Both the position numbers and the translations under genes were made by a program. 64,000 bases of DNA from SZUA-370 sp034003955 (GTDB lineage: Bacteria > Spirochaetota > Spirochaetia > Treponematales > UBA12059). The stretch lies in NCBI GenBank assembly GCA_034003955.1, contig JAVEXO010000005.1:1-64000 (forward strand). The letters are read 5' to 3'. The notes under the pieces are model-generated. The model made no database searches. It was not told the DNA's origin and worked only from the letters and a program-made list of their open reading frames with translations. Shown here in pieces: positions 37,981 to 46,669 of this stretch (position 1 is the stretch's first letter; each line of letters begins with the position of its first letter).

Positions 37981-38757
37981 GTGGGCCAGAAAGTAAATCC
38001 TATCGGGCTCAGGCTCGGAATCAACAAGGATTGGTTGTCTCGCTGGTATGTAGATCCCCGCGATTACGCCAAGACCCTGCATGAGGACCTGGCCCTGCGC
38101 AAGCGTATGTACCAGCTTCCCGAGTCTAAGAACGCAGACATTTCAGAAATAGAGATAATCAGGCATCCGCAGAAGGTGACAATAGTCATCCATACGGGTA
38201 AGCCGGGTGTTCTGATAGGCCAGAAGGGCGCAAATATCGAGCGCATCGGGCTTGACCTGCAGAAGTACGCTTCCAAGAAGATCAATATAAAGATCAAGGA
38301 AGTTAAGCGGGTAGAGACCAATTCGCAGATAGTAGCCCAAAGCGTATGCCGACAGCTTGAGGGTCGTGGTTCATTCCGTAGAACCATGAAGATGGCTGTT
38401 GGTACCGCCATGAAGGCCGGTGCACAGGGCTGTAAGGTTCGTATGTCAGGCCGATTGGGCGGAGCCGATATGAGTCGCACAGAGGAGTATAAGGAAGGCC
38501 GCGTACCTCTTCATACTCTGAGAGCCGATATTGACTACGGTTTTTACGAGGCAAATACCACCTATGGCAAGATCGGTGTCAAGGTGTGGATATGCAAGAG
38601 CGACAACGCGATGATGGGCGACAAGAAGGAAGACGCAGGTCTCATGCCAGGACGACCTCGACGTGATCATGGCGACAGGCCTGACCGTGGAGCACCGCGT
38701 GGACCACGTGGTCCAAACACCGGCTTTAATCGCGGCCCGCGTGAGGCGAGGAGCTAG
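37981..38757 (+). CDS. rpsC: 30S ribosomal protein S3
   Basis: 258 residues with a GTG start. KH domain (VTIVIHTGKPGVLIGQKGANIERI near 60-83) and the S3 C-terminal domain are normal. The last 40 or so residues form an Arg/Gly/Pro-rich tail (GRPRRDHGDRPDRGAPRGPRG), longer than in E. coli S3 and probably disordered at the mRNA entry. Confidence 0.97.
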   Translation: MGQKVNPIGLRLGINKDWLSRWYVDPRDYAKTLHEDLALRKRMYQLPESKNADISEIEIIRHPQKVTIVIHTGKPGVLIGQKGANIERIGLDLQKYASKKINIKIKEVKRVETNSQIVAQSVCRQLEGRGSFRRTMKMAVGTAMKAGAQGCKVRMSGRLGGADMSRTEEYKEGRVPLHTLRADIDYGFYEANTTYGKIGVKVWICKSDNAMMGDKKEDAGLMPGRPRRDHGDRPDRGAPRGPRGPNTGFNRGPREARS

Positions 38758-38760
38758 AAG

Positions 38761-39183
38761 ATGCTGCAACCTAAGAGAGTTAAGCACCGCAAGGTGCAGC
38801 GTGGGCGAACGAAGGGAAACGCTACCTCCGGTAACGAAGTATCGTTTGGCGAGTTCGGCCTCGTGTGCCAGGAGCCGATGTGGATAACCAATCGTCAGCT
38901 TGAAGCGGCACGTGTCGCCCTTAATAGGTCGATAAAGCGTGGCGGCAAACTGTGGATACGGATTTTCCCGGATAAGCCGTTTTGCAAGAAGCCGTTAGAA
39001 GTACGCATGGGAAAAGGTAAGGGTGGACCCGAGTACTGGGTCGCCGTAGTAAGGCCCGGAACCGTCATGTTCGAGCTTGCGGGTGTTCCCCGTGATACAG
39101 CCGCCGAGGCAATGCGTCTTGCCGGTAGCAAGCTGCCGATTAAGACGAAGTTCGTCGTCCGCGCCGACATGGAGATGGAGTAA
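38761..39183 (+). CDS. rplP: 50S ribosomal protein L16
   Basis: 140 residues; MLQPKRVKHRKVQRGRTKGNATSGN and GKGKGGPEYWVAVVRPG are conserved. Sits near the A-site tRNA elbow. Starts three bases after rpsC. Confidence 0.97.
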   Translation: MLQPKRVKHRKVQRGRTKGNATSGNEVSFGEFGLVCQEPMWITNRQLEAARVALNRSIKRGGKLWIRIFPDKPFCKKPLEVRMGKGKGGPEYWVAVVRPGTVMFELAGVPRDTAAEAMRLAGSKLPIKTKFVVRADMEME

Positions 39184-39187
39184 GCGC

Positions 39188-39400
39188 ATGAAGAACTCGT
39201 TCAAGGAGCTTAAGCTCGAGGAACTCGTGGCCAAGCGTGAGGAGCTCAGGAAGAAGTACTTCGACCTGCGTTTCCAGATGGTCATCGGCCATGTCGACAA
39301 TCCGTTGCAGAAGCGCACGATGCGCAGGCAAATCGCCAGGCTTAATATGCTTATAGGCGATCGCCAGCGTGTGGCTGGCAACGGCGCCGTCAAGGCCTAA
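39188..39400 (+). CDS. rpmC: 50S ribosomal protein L29
   Basis: 70 residues from ATG 39188. The two-helix signature is clear (ELKLEELVAKREELRKKYFDLRFQ; NPLQKRTMRRQIARLNM). Borders the exit tunnel near L23. An earlier in-frame extension to 39077 lies inside rplP and is rejected. Confidence 0.95.
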   Translation: MKNSFKELKLEELVAKREELRKKYFDLRFQMVIGHVDNPLQKRTMRRQIARLNMLIGDRQRVAGNGAVKA

Positions 39401-39414
39401 TGGAGGGCGGGAGT

Positions 39415-39678
39415 ATGGAATCTACTATCAGGAAAGAAAAGCAGGTCCTGCAGGGCATCGTAGTAAGCGACAAGATGGACAAGACCATAGTCGTCGAAAT
39501 AATGATGAGAAAACTGCATCCGCTCTATAAGAAGTACTTAACAAGAAGCAAGAAGGTTAAGGCCCACGACGAAAAGAATGAAGCAAAGACGGGTGATACC
39601 GTCCGAGTCGTGGATAGCAGGCCCTTATCGCGCGATAAGCGCTGGCGCCTGGCCGAAATCGTCGAGCGCGCGAAGTAA
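39415..39678 (+). CDS. rpsQ: 30S ribosomal protein S17
   Basis: 87 residues from ATG 39415, preceded by GGAGGGCGG. The ATG at 39400 that overlaps the rpmC stop is rejected because the ribosome site lies after it. VLQGIVVSDKMDKTIVVEI and the OB-fold end are typical. Confidence 0.95.
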   Translation: MESTIRKEKQVLQGIVVSDKMDKTIVVEIMMRKLHPLYKKYLTRSKKVKAHDEKNEAKTGDTVRVVDSRPLSRDKRWRLAEIVERAK

Positions 39679-39696
39679 TAGTCGGAGAGGACCGGT

Positions 39697-40065
39697 ATGG
39701 TACAGGTTGAATCCAAGCTTAACGTCGCGGATAATTCAGGAGCCAAGACGGTGCAATGCATCAAGGTTCTGGGTGGATCCAAGCGTCGTTACGCCTACGT
39801 CGGGGATATTATTGTAGTGGCTGTCAAGGCGGCTCTACCTAATTCCGCCATAAAGAAGGGAACCGTAGAGAAGGCCGTTGTCGTGCGTGTACACAAAGAG
39901 TACCGCAGACCCGATGGCACGTACATACGGTTCGACGACAACGCCTGCGTCATCATTGACGCGAACAAGAACCCGAAGGGTAAGCGTATCTTCGGTCCCG
40001 TTGCGAGAGAACTTCGCGACAAGGACTACATGAAGATAGTATCGCTTGCCCCCGAGGTCCTCTAA
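39697..40065 (+). CDS. rplN: 50S ribosomal protein L14
   Basis: 122 residues. VQVESKLNVADNSGAKTVQCIKVLGGSKRRYA is the L14 signature, and the C-terminus ELRDKDYMKIVSLAPEVL is intact. Lies at the subunit interface. Begins the spc-type part of the cluster with no gap suggesting a separate promoter. Confidence 0.97.
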   Translation: MVQVESKLNVADNSGAKTVQCIKVLGGSKRRYAYVGDIIVVAVKAALPNSAIKKGTVEKAVVVRVHKEYRRPDGTYIRFDDNACVIIDANKNPKGKRIFGPVARELRDKDYMKIVSLAPEVL

Positions 40066-40075
40066 GGAGCGGGCG

Positions 40076-40399
40076 ATGACTGACACAATAGTGAAGACAA
40101 AGTTAAAGAAGGACGATCTTGTGCGTGTCATCTCCGGTAGGGAGAAGGGCAAGCAGGGTAAGATAGTCAAGATTGATCGTGAAAAGGGTCGTGCAATCGT
40201 TCAAGGCGTCAACATGGTAAAGAAGACCATGAAGAAGAAGTCTCAGAACGAACGGGGTGGCATCATCGATGTAGAGGCGCCCGTGCGTCTGTGTAACATG
40301 ATGATCATCTGCAAGAAGTGCGGACCTACACGAATCGGCTACAAGATCGACGGTGACGCCAAGAAGCGCGTCTGCCGCAAGTGCGGGGAGGCGCTCTGA
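40076..40399 (+). CDS. rplX: 50S ribosomal protein L24
   Basis: 107 residues from ATG 40076 (AAGGAGCGGG upstream; the start at 40046 lies inside rplN). KOW motif KKDDLVRVISGREKGKQGKIV near residue 10. The end carries CKKCG...CRKCGEAL, a zinc-ribbon-like pair found in many bacterial L24. The stop overlaps the rplE start. Confidence 0.96.
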   Translation: MTDTIVKTKLKKDDLVRVISGREKGKQGKIVKIDREKGRAIVQGVNMVKKTMKKKSQNERGGIIDVEAPVRLCNMMIICKKCGPTRIGYKIDGDAKKRVCRKCGEAL

Positions 40400-40965
40400 T
40401 GGCTTCAAAGCAGAAGGAAGTGAACCTTCCGAGGCTTAGGAAGATCTATGCCGAGAAGGTTGCGCCTGAACTCAAGAGTGAGTTCGGTTACGAATCGGTT
40501 ATGCAGATCCCCAAGATCGTCAAGGTAGTCGTTTCTATGGGAGTCGGTGAGGCCAAGGAGAACAAGAAGATCCTTGACGCTGCCGTACAGGATGTCGGCA
40601 TCATTACCGGCCAGAAGGCGGTAAAGACGAAGTCCAGGAAGTCGATAGCCGTATTCAAGATCCGTGAGGGTCAGGAAATTGGTTGTCGTGTGACGCTTCG
40701 CGGAAGCCAGATGTGGGAATTCCTCGACAGGCTCTTGAACGTGGCATTACCGCGCGTTAAGGACTTTAGAGGTGTAAATCCTAATGCCTTTGACGGGCAC
40801 GGAAATTATTCCATGGGTCTGACGGAGCAGATAATCTTCCCGGAGATCGACTACGACAAAATTGAGAAGGTGATGGGCATGAACGTGGCCATCGTAACGA
40901 GCGCCCGAACCGACAAGGAAGCAAAGAGCCTTCTTGCCAAAATGGGCATGCCGTTCAGGAAATAG
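40399..40965 (+). CDS. rplE: 50S ribosomal protein L5
   Basis: 188 residues from ATG 40399, overlapping the rplX stop by one base (ATGA-type coupling). EFGYESVMQIPKIVKVVVSMGVGEAK and the 5S-rRNA-binding segments are typical. Forms the central protuberance with L18 and 5S rRNA. Confidence 0.96.
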   Translation: MASKQKEVNLPRLRKIYAEKVAPELKSEFGYESVMQIPKIVKVVVSMGVGEAKENKKILDAAVQDVGIITGQKAVKTKSRKSIAVFKIREGQEIGCRVTLRGSQMWEFLDRLLNVALPRVKDFRGVNPNAFDGHGNYSMGLTEQIIFPEIDYDKIEKVMGMNVAIVTSARTDKEAKSLLAKMGMPFRK

Positions 40966-40977
40966 GAGAGGATTCTA

Positions 40978-41163
40978 ATGGCCAGGAAAGCTATGATACT
41001 GAAGGCGCTTAAGAAGCCGAAGTACATGACCAGGCACGTGAACCGTTGTAAGATCTGCGGACGAGCCCGGGGGTATCTCCGGAAGTTTGACATGTGCCGT
41101 ATTTGCTTCCGGAAGCTCGCGAGCGAGGGTCTAATTCCGGGCGTAACCAAATCGAGCTGGTAG
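40978..41163 (+). CDS. rpsN: 30S ribosomal protein S14, type Z
   Basis: 61 residues, the short zinc-binding form: CKICGRARGYLRKFDMCRIC gives two CxxC pairs (near 22-25 and 38-41). In many bacteria this form is exchanged for a zinc-free paralogue during zinc starvation. Confidence 0.97.
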   Translation: MARKAMILKALKKPKYMTRHVNRCKICGRARGYLRKFDMCRICFRKLASEGLIPGVTKSSW

Positions 41164-41173
41164 GAGGACTGGA

Positions 41174-41572
41174 ATGAGCGTTTCCGATCCCATCTCCGAT
41201 ATGCTGACTAAGGTCCGCAATGCGAGCATGGCTCGCCACGAGAAGGTAGATATCCCGACCTCGCGTCTAAAGCTCGAGATCGTAAAGATTCTCAAGACCG
41301 AGGGCTTCATCAAGAACTTCAAGAAGCTTGCACAGGAAGGCCAGAATTTTATTCGAATCTTCCTCAAGTACGACGAGGAGAATGAACCCATTCTTCACGG
41401 CATCGAGAAGGTTTCGAAACCTGGCCGAAGAGTTTACACCGGTTATAAGGGCCTGCCGAGAGTTCATAACGGCTATGGCACACTTATTGTCTCGACCTCA
41501 GAGGGCGTGACCACCGGCAAGAAGGCCACCGAGAAAAAGGTCGGCGGCGAACTCATCTGCACCGTTTGGTAA
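41174..41572 (+). CDS. rpsH: 30S ribosomal protein S8
   Basis: 132 residues; SDPISDMLTKVRNA at the start and STSEGVTTGKKA near the end are the family signatures. Binds the 16S central domain and is the usual repressor of spc operon translation through a site near rplE, not examined here. Confidence 0.97.
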   Translation: MSVSDPISDMLTKVRNASMARHEKVDIPTSRLKLEIVKILKTEGFIKNFKKLAQEGQNFIRIFLKYDEENEPILHGIEKVSKPGRRVYTGYKGLPRVHNGYGTLIVSTSEGVTTGKKATEKKVGGELICTVW

Positions 41573-41587
41573 TAGAGGGGAACCGCC

Positions 41588-42133
41588 ATGTCGAGGATAG
41601 GCTATAAGCCGATAATGGTACCTAAGGGCGTGAAGATCGCCGTACAGGGAAGCAAGGTAAATGTGGAAGGCCCGAAGGGCAAGCTCTCAGAAGAGCTGGC
41701 CACGTCACTCGTCACCGTCGCCGTTAAGGGCGAAGAGGTCATTGTTGACCGTGCCAATGACGAGAAACAGACGAAGGCCTTCCATGGCCTGTACCGCAAT
41801 CTGATCAATAATATGGTAATCGGCGTCACAGAGGGTTACAAGAAGACCCTCATAATAAACGGCGTCGGCTTCAAGGCTGAGGTTCAGGGCAAGCTCCTTA
41901 TTCTCAGTCTCGGATATTCTAGCGATGTGTATGTCGGCATTACCGAAGGTATTGCCATAGCCATTGAAGGCAACAATCAGAAGATCGTTGTCTCTGGTAT
42001 AGACAAACAGCTCGTAGGACAGTTTGCCAGCGAGATTCGCAGGCTACGTAAACCTGAGCCATATAAGGGCAAGGGCGTTCGTTACGAGACTGAGACCATC
42101 CGCAAGAAGGTCGGCAAGACCGGCGTGAAGTAA
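41588..42133 (+). CDS. rplF: 50S ribosomal protein L6
   Basis: 181 residues. SRIGYKPIMVPKGVKIAVQGSKVNVEGPKGKL begins the first of two related domains; KPEPYKGKGVRYETETIRKKVGKTG ends the second. Near the sarcin-ricin loop. GAGGGGA upstream of the ATG. Confidence 0.97.
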   Translation: MSRIGYKPIMVPKGVKIAVQGSKVNVEGPKGKLSEELATSLVTVAVKGEEVIVDRANDEKQTKAFHGLYRNLINNMVIGVTEGYKKTLIINGVGFKAEVQGKLLILSLGYSSDVYVGITEGIAIAIEGNNQKIVVSGIDKQLVGQFASEIRRLRKPEPYKGKGVRYETETIRKKVGKTGVK

Positions 42134-42142
42134 GGGACGGCC

Positions 42143-42508
42143 ATGAGCACGAAAGAACTTTCTGAGAAGATCAGACGACGTGATGCCCGTAGGACACACG
42201 TTCGCAAGACGATAAGCGGAACCGCCGAGCGCCCGAGGCTGACGGTTTTCAAATCCAACAAGTATCTCTACGTTCAGGCCATAGACGACAAAGCGGGCGT
42301 AACGCTCGCCGCCGCCAGCACCCTGGAAGAGGCACTCAAGGGTGGCAGACCGACCGTTGAAAACGGTGGAAAGCTGGGCGAGCTCATAGGAGCCCGGCTT
42401 GCTGAGAAGAAGATAGGCGTCGTTATCTTTGATAGAAACGGCTACCATTATCACGGCGTCGTCAAGGCCATCGCCGACGGTACCCGCAAGGCCGGGATCA
42501 AATTCTAG
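42143..42508 (+). CDS. rplR: 50S ribosomal protein L18
   Basis: 121 residues. RRTHVRKTISGTAERPRLTVFKSNKYLYVQAI and FDRNGYHYHGVVKAIADGTRKAGIKF are diagnostic. Binds 5S rRNA with L5. Confidence 0.97.
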   Translation: MSTKELSEKIRRRDARRTHVRKTISGTAERPRLTVFKSNKYLYVQAIDDKAGVTLAAASTLEEALKGGRPTVENGGKLGELIGARLAEKKIGVVIFDRNGYHYHGVVKAIADGTRKAGIKF

Positions 42509-42517
42509 GGGGAACGC

Positions 42518-43027
42518 GTGGTTAGGAGAGACAGGGACGACAGGTCCCGCGATATCTACGTCGAGAAGCTCGTCAAGCTGAACCGCACGGCAAAGGTCGT
42601 AAAAGGCGGTCGCCGTTTTTCGTTCTCGGCCCTGACCGTCGTGGGTGACCGTAGCGGAAATGTTGGGTATGGTTTCGGCAAGGCGAATGACGTCACCGAG
42701 GCGATACGAAAGAGCATCGACAAGGCCAAGAGGAGCATGGTTAAGCTGCCGGTAAAGAACGGCACCATACCTCATGACATAATTGGTGAATACAAGTCTT
42801 CCAGGGTTATTTTGAAGCCCGCCTGCCCAGGTTCCGGCATAATAGCCGGTGGTGCGGTTCGCTCCATCATGGAAGCCGGTGGTATCATCGACATCCAGGC
42901 TAAGAGCATTGGAAGTCGTACATCGGTAAACGTCATTCGTGCCACCTTCAACGGCCTCGAGAAAATTCTCGATGCTCGCGTCATAGCCCATAACAGGGGT
43001 AAGGCGCTTAAGGACATGTGGGGTTAA
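42518..43027 (+). CDS. rpsE: 30S ribosomal protein S5
   Basis: 169 residues with a GTG start (GGGGGAAC upstream). KGGRRFSFSALTVVGDRSGNVGYGFGKANDV is the conserved fidelity region, and KAKRSMVKLPVKNGTIPH follows. Works with S4 and S12 in decoding accuracy. Confidence 0.97.
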   Translation: MVRRDRDDRSRDIYVEKLVKLNRTAKVVKGGRRFSFSALTVVGDRSGNVGYGFGKANDVTEAIRKSIDKAKRSMVKLPVKNGTIPHDIIGEYKSSRVILKPACPGSGIIAGGAVRSIMEAGGIIDIQAKSIGSRTSVNVIRATFNGLEKILDARVIAHNRGKALKDMWG

Positions 43028-43029
43028 TC

Positions 43030-43236
43030 ATGGCTGAAATGATAGAGATTAAGCTCGTCAAGAGTCTCATCGGGCACAAGCCAGAGCAGCGTGCCACGGT
43101 GCGTTCGCTTGGGCTGCGCAAGATTAGCTCTTGCGTGATCCAGGAGGCCACGCCTTCAATATTGGGAATGGTACACGCGGTTAAACACCTCGTGGAAGTC
43201 AGGCCCTATACCCCGGGCCAGGAGCAGAAGAAATGA
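43030..43236 (+). CDS. rpmD: 50S ribosomal protein L30
   Basis: 68 residues from ATG 43030; the GTG at 43018 falls inside rpsE and is rejected. IKLVKSLIGHKPEQRATVRSLGLRKI is typical of L30. Its stop overlaps the rplO start by four bases. Confidence 0.95.
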   Translation: MAEMIEIKLVKSLIGHKPEQRATVRSLGLRKISSCVIQEATPSILGMVHAVKHLVEVRPYTPGQEQKK

Positions 43237-43679
43237 GTGATTTCAATCTACATCCGCCCGTAGGTGCTACGCACCGTAAGAAGATAGTCGGTCGCGGAAC
43301 AGGTTCTGGACTGGGCACTACTTCCGGTAAAGGAAACAAGGGTCAGCAGGCCCGTTCCGGCGGTAAGACGTATCCGGGCTTTGAAGGCGGCCAGATGCCT
43401 CTGTATAGGCGACTGGCTCATAGGGGATTCAGTAACAAGAATTTCCGTATAGATTTCCAGATTGTTAACCTTGGCGAAATCGAGAATCGCTTTGAAGCGG
43501 GCGAGATAGTCGATGGTGTGTCTCTGGCTATCAAGGGCCTGGTCCGCAAGGCGGAGAAACCAGTAAAGATTCTCGGCAATGGTGCGCTGACTAAGGCGCT
43601 TTCCTTCGTCGTGGATAAGGTGTCCACCTCCGCCAAGGCTAAGATCGAAGCAGCCGGCGGTAAGGTTGAGACGCCCTGA
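43233..43679 (+). CDS. rplO: 50S ribosomal protein L15
   Basis: 148 residues. HPPVGATHRKKIVGRGTGSGLGTTSGKGNKGQQARSGG is the extended glycine-rich N-terminus of L15. Coupled to rpmD by ATGA. secY follows after 36 bases. Confidence 0.97.
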   Translation: MSDFNLHPPVGATHRKKIVGRGTGSGLGTTSGKGNKGQQARSGGKTYPGFEGGQMPLYRRLAHRGFSNKNFRIDFQIVNLGEIENRFEAGEIVDGVSLAIKGLVRKAEKPVKILGNGALTKALSFVVDKVSTSAKAKIEAAGGKVETP

Positions 43680-43715
43680 ACCGGGCTATGACGACAAGAA
43701 AGAAGGTAGCGATCT

Positions 43716-45044
43716 ATGGCAGGTAACGCATTAACAGATGTGTTCCGGATAAAAGAACTGCGGGAACGCATTCTCTATACGATCACCTGGCTCGTCGTGT
43801 TCAGGATTGGGGCATATCTGCCCATTCCTGGCATCAATGCCGGCGCGCTCAAGGATTATTTTGCCCAGGCTAGTTCTCAGGGTGGTATCACGGATTACCT
43901 TGATTTCTTTGCAGGTGGTGCGTTTAAGAATTTCTCCGTCTTCATGCTTGGCGTCATGCCTTACATTTCGACGCAGATTATCATGCAGCTCCTACTGGTT
44001 GTCTTCCCTACACTGAAGAAGATGGCAGAGGAAGAGGGTGGCCGTAAGAAGATTGCCCTATACACCAGGCTCGGCGCCATTCTCGTGTCGATACTCCAGT
44101 CGTTCGCTCTCGTAGCGTACGCCAAGAATATCGCCAAGACTAACCCCGATGTGCTGATGATAAATCCTCAGGCGTATACGGCTCTTGCCATGGTTACGGT
44201 AACAACCGGTACCATGTTCCTTGTATGGATAGGCGAACAGATAACAAAGCGAGGCATCGGTAACGGTATCTCCCTTATCATATTCTCTGGCATCGTCGCA
44301 CGCTTGCCCAATGCCCTCTACGAGTTGATAGTCAAGATGATGTCCGGAGAGATAAACCCGGTGGTGGCTATCTTCGTCTTGTTACTCTTTGTTTCTGTCG
44401 TGGTGCTCGTCATCTTCGAGCAGCAGGGGCAAAGGAAAATTCCTGTAAACTACGCCAAGCGTGTCGTTGGTAGGAAGATGTACGGGGCTCAGAACACGTA
44501 CATTCCATTCAAGATCAATCCTTCGGGAGTCATCCCGGTCATTTTCGCTTCCAGTCTTCTGACCTTTCCTTTACAGATAGCGCAGAGCCTGGGTGGCGGG
44601 GCCAAGTGGTTACGTGATTTTGCATACTTCCTAAGGCCGGAAGGCTGGTGGTATAATATTTTCTATGTCTTGTTTATCGTCTTCTTCGCCTACTTCTACA
44701 CGCAGGTGTCGTTGAATCCGCAGGAGATAAGCAAGAATATCCGTGAAAATGGTGGATCCATCCCGGGCATACGCTCGGAAAAGATGGAAGAGTATCTGTC
44801 CAAGATCCTTAACAGGATCGTGTTGCCAGGCGCCCTGTATCTAGCGATGATCGCCTTGATACCTACTATCGTTCAAAGGATTTTCAATTTTCCTAGTCAG
44901 CTCGCCTACTTATTGGGTGGCACTTCGTTACTAATTTTGGTTGGAGTCGACTTGGACACTATGTCTCAGGTAGAGGCTCAGCTGAAGATGCATCACCACG
45001 ACGGGCTCACCAAACGTGGTCATATTAAGTCGCGGAACCTGTAA
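43716..45044 (+). CDS. secY: Preprotein translocase subunit SecY
   Basis: 442 residues with ten membrane segments. FRIGAYLPIPGIN in helix 1, the plug region after it, GNGISLIIFSGIVARLP, and the cytoplasmic loop EQQGQRKIPVNYAKRVVGRK are all conserved. Forms the channel with SecE (14701). AAGAAGG precedes the ATG. Confidence 0.98.
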   Translation: MAGNALTDVFRIKELRERILYTITWLVVFRIGAYLPIPGINAGALKDYFAQASSQGGITDYLDFFAGGAFKNFSVFMLGVMPYISTQIIMQLLLVVFPTLKKMAEEEGGRKKIALYTRLGAILVSILQSFALVAYAKNIAKTNPDVLMINPQAYTALAMVTVTTGTMFLVWIGEQITKRGIGNGISLIIFSGIVARLPNALYELIVKMMSGEINPVVAIFVLLLFVSVVVLVIFEQQGQRKIPVNYAKRVVGRKMYGAQNTYIPFKINPSGVIPVIFASSLLTFPLQIAQSLGGGAKWLRDFAYFLRPEGWWYNIFYVLFIVFFAYFYTQVSLNPQEISKNIRENGGSIPGIRSEKMEEYLSKILNRIVLPGALYLAMIALIPTIVQRIFNFPSQLAYLLGGTSLLILVGVDLDTMSQVEAQLKMHHHDGLTKRGHIKSRNL

Positions 45045-45110
45045 CATGGTAGACGAGCGCGGCCTAGGCGTGGTACAAAACTTTTTCTGTACCTTACGGA
45101 GGAATCGACG

Positions 45111-45227
45111 ATGAAGGTTAGAACCAGCGTTAAACGCATATGCGATAAATGCAAGGTCATCAAGCGTAATGGAATAGTCCGCATTATCTGCGAGAGCAAT
45201 CCTAAGCACAAGCAGAAGCAGGGATGA
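45111..45227 (+). CDS. rpmJ: 50S ribosomal protein L36
   Basis: 38 residues from ATG 45111 with ACGGAGGA upstream. MKVRTSVKRICDKCKVIKRNG then RIICESNPKHKQKQG: three cysteines and one histidine make the zinc site of the zinc-binding L36 form. Sits between secY and rpsM as usual. Confidence 0.97.
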   Translation: MKVRTSVKRICDKCKVIKRNGIVRIICESNPKHKQKQG

Positions 45228-45241
45228 GGAGGTAGGCCCCT

Positions 45242-45610
45242 ATGGCACGTATAGCGGGAGTAGACCTCCCCAACAAGCATGTAGATATAGCATTGACGTA
45301 TATCTTTGGAATCGGCAGGACGAGTGCTAGCAAGATTTGCGAGACCGTCAAGATTGATCCAAACCGGAATATCAATGATCTTTCAAACGAAGAGATCAAT
45401 GAACTCAGGAAGGTCATAGAAACCGATTATAAAGTTGAAGGTCGTCTTCGCTCGGAGACCTCTCTCAACATAAAAAGGCTCATGGATATCGGCTGTTATC
45501 GGGGCCTCAGGCACCGACGAGGCATGCCCGTACGAGGTCAGCGCACGCGAACAAACGCGCGCACGCGCAAGGGTAAGAAGAAGACCGTGGCCAACAAGAA
45601 AAAGGCCTAA
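45242..45610 (+). CDS. rpsM: 30S ribosomal protein S13
   Basis: 122 residues. ARIAGVDLPNKHVDIALTYIFGIGRTSASKI and GLRHRRGMPVRGQRTRTNARTRKGKKKTVANKKKA are the family hallmarks. Contacts P-site tRNA and S19. Start of the alpha-type gene group. Confidence 0.98.
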   Translation: MARIAGVDLPNKHVDIALTYIFGIGRTSASKICETVKIDPNRNINDLSNEEINELRKVIETDYKVEGRLRSETSLNIKRLMDIGCYRGLRHRRGMPVRGQRTRTNARTRKGKKKTVANKKKA

Positions 45611-45625
45611 GGGAGGGTACGGTTC

Positions 45626-46006
45626 GTGGCTCAGACCAAGAAACGCAAAGAGAAGAAGAGTGTATATGAAGGCAACGTCTATATTCAGGCAACCTTCAAC
45701 AATACCATCATTACCGTAACAGATCTTAACGGTAATGCTATATCGTGGGGATCCTCTGGTGGCCTCGGCTTCCGTGGCGCGAAGAAATCCACCCCCTTCG
45801 CCGCCCAGTCGGTCACAGAGCAGGCAGTATCGAAGGCGCTCAATGTAGGTCTTCGCGAGGTGCACGTGTACGTAAAGGGCCCAGGCGTTGGTCGTGAATC
45901 GGCTATTCGTCAGTTGGGTGCTCTGGGGCTCAAGATAAAGAGCATCAGTGACGTTACGCCCATTCCGCACAACGGCTGCCGCCCCCCCAAAGCGCGCAGG
46001 ATGTAA
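45626..46006 (+). CDS. rpsK: 30S ribosomal protein S11
   Basis: 126 residues with a GTG start (GGGAGGGT upstream). GNVYIQATFNNTIITVTDLNGNAISWGSSGGLGFRGAKKSTPFAAQ is characteristic, ending NGCRPPKARRM. Binds the 30S platform near the E site. Confidence 0.98.
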   Translation: MAQTKKRKEKKSVYEGNVYIQATFNNTIITVTDLNGNAISWGSSGGLGFRGAKKSTPFAAQSVTEQAVSKALNVGLREVHVYVKGPGVGRESAIRQLGALGLKIKSISDVTPIPHNGCRPPKARRM

Positions 46007-46024
46007 GGTAGGGGGAGAAAAAGA

Positions 46025-46660
46025 ATGGCACGTTACATTGGCCCTCGTTGCAGGCTTTGCCGCACCGAGAACAAAAGACTTTTCCTCAAGGGCGACAAGT
46101 GCAAGAGTGATAAATGCCCAGTCAACCGCAAGAGGATGCCGCCTGGAAAGGATCCTAAGACCAGGCAGAAGAAACAATCAGAATACGCCGTACAGCTCCG
46201 TGAGAAACAGAAGCTCAAGAGATCCTACGGCCTACTCGAGAAGCAGTTTAAACTGACATTCGAGAAGGCGCTCAGGATGCCAGGTAAGACCGGCGAGAAT
46301 CTCTTTGCCCTGCTCGAACGAAGGCTAGATAGCGTCGTATACAGGCTTCGCTTTGCTACGAGCCGCTCTCAGGCTCGCCAGGTAGTGTTGCATGGTCATG
46401 TGCTTGTCAATGGCAAGCGTGTGAACGTTCCGTCCTACCAGGTAAAGCCAGGCGATTCTATCAACATCCATCAGTCGTACAAGACAAACAAAGTTCTTCT
46501 CGCCTCCATTACGGAACACGAGAAGAGCGGCGTCATGCCTTGGCTCTCGTTGGACGTGGACAAGCTGGAAGGCAAGTTCAACGTCATACCGCAGCGCCAG
46601 GATATTGTCGACATGGCCGATATACGCGAACAGCTCGTGGTAGAGCTCTATTCGAAGTAA
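46025..46660 (+). CDS. rpsD: 30S ribosomal protein S4
   Basis: 211 residues. N-terminal cysteines CRLCRTENKRLFLKGDKCKSDKC form the four-cysteine zinc-binding variant. The S4 domain segment RLDSVVYRLRFATSRSQARQVVLHGHVLVNGKRV is present. Often the autogenous repressor of this group. A C+ form, like S14 and L36 here. Confidence 0.97.
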   Translation: MARYIGPRCRLCRTENKRLFLKGDKCKSDKCPVNRKRMPPGKDPKTRQKKQSEYAVQLREKQKLKRSYGLLEKQFKLTFEKALRMPGKTGENLFALLERRLDSVVYRLRFATSRSQARQVVLHGHVLVNGKRVNVPSYQVKPGDSINIHQSYKTNKVLLASITEHEKSGVMPWLSLDVDKLEGKFNVIPQRQDIVDMADIREQLVVELYSK

Positions 46661-46669
46661 GGAGTGGAC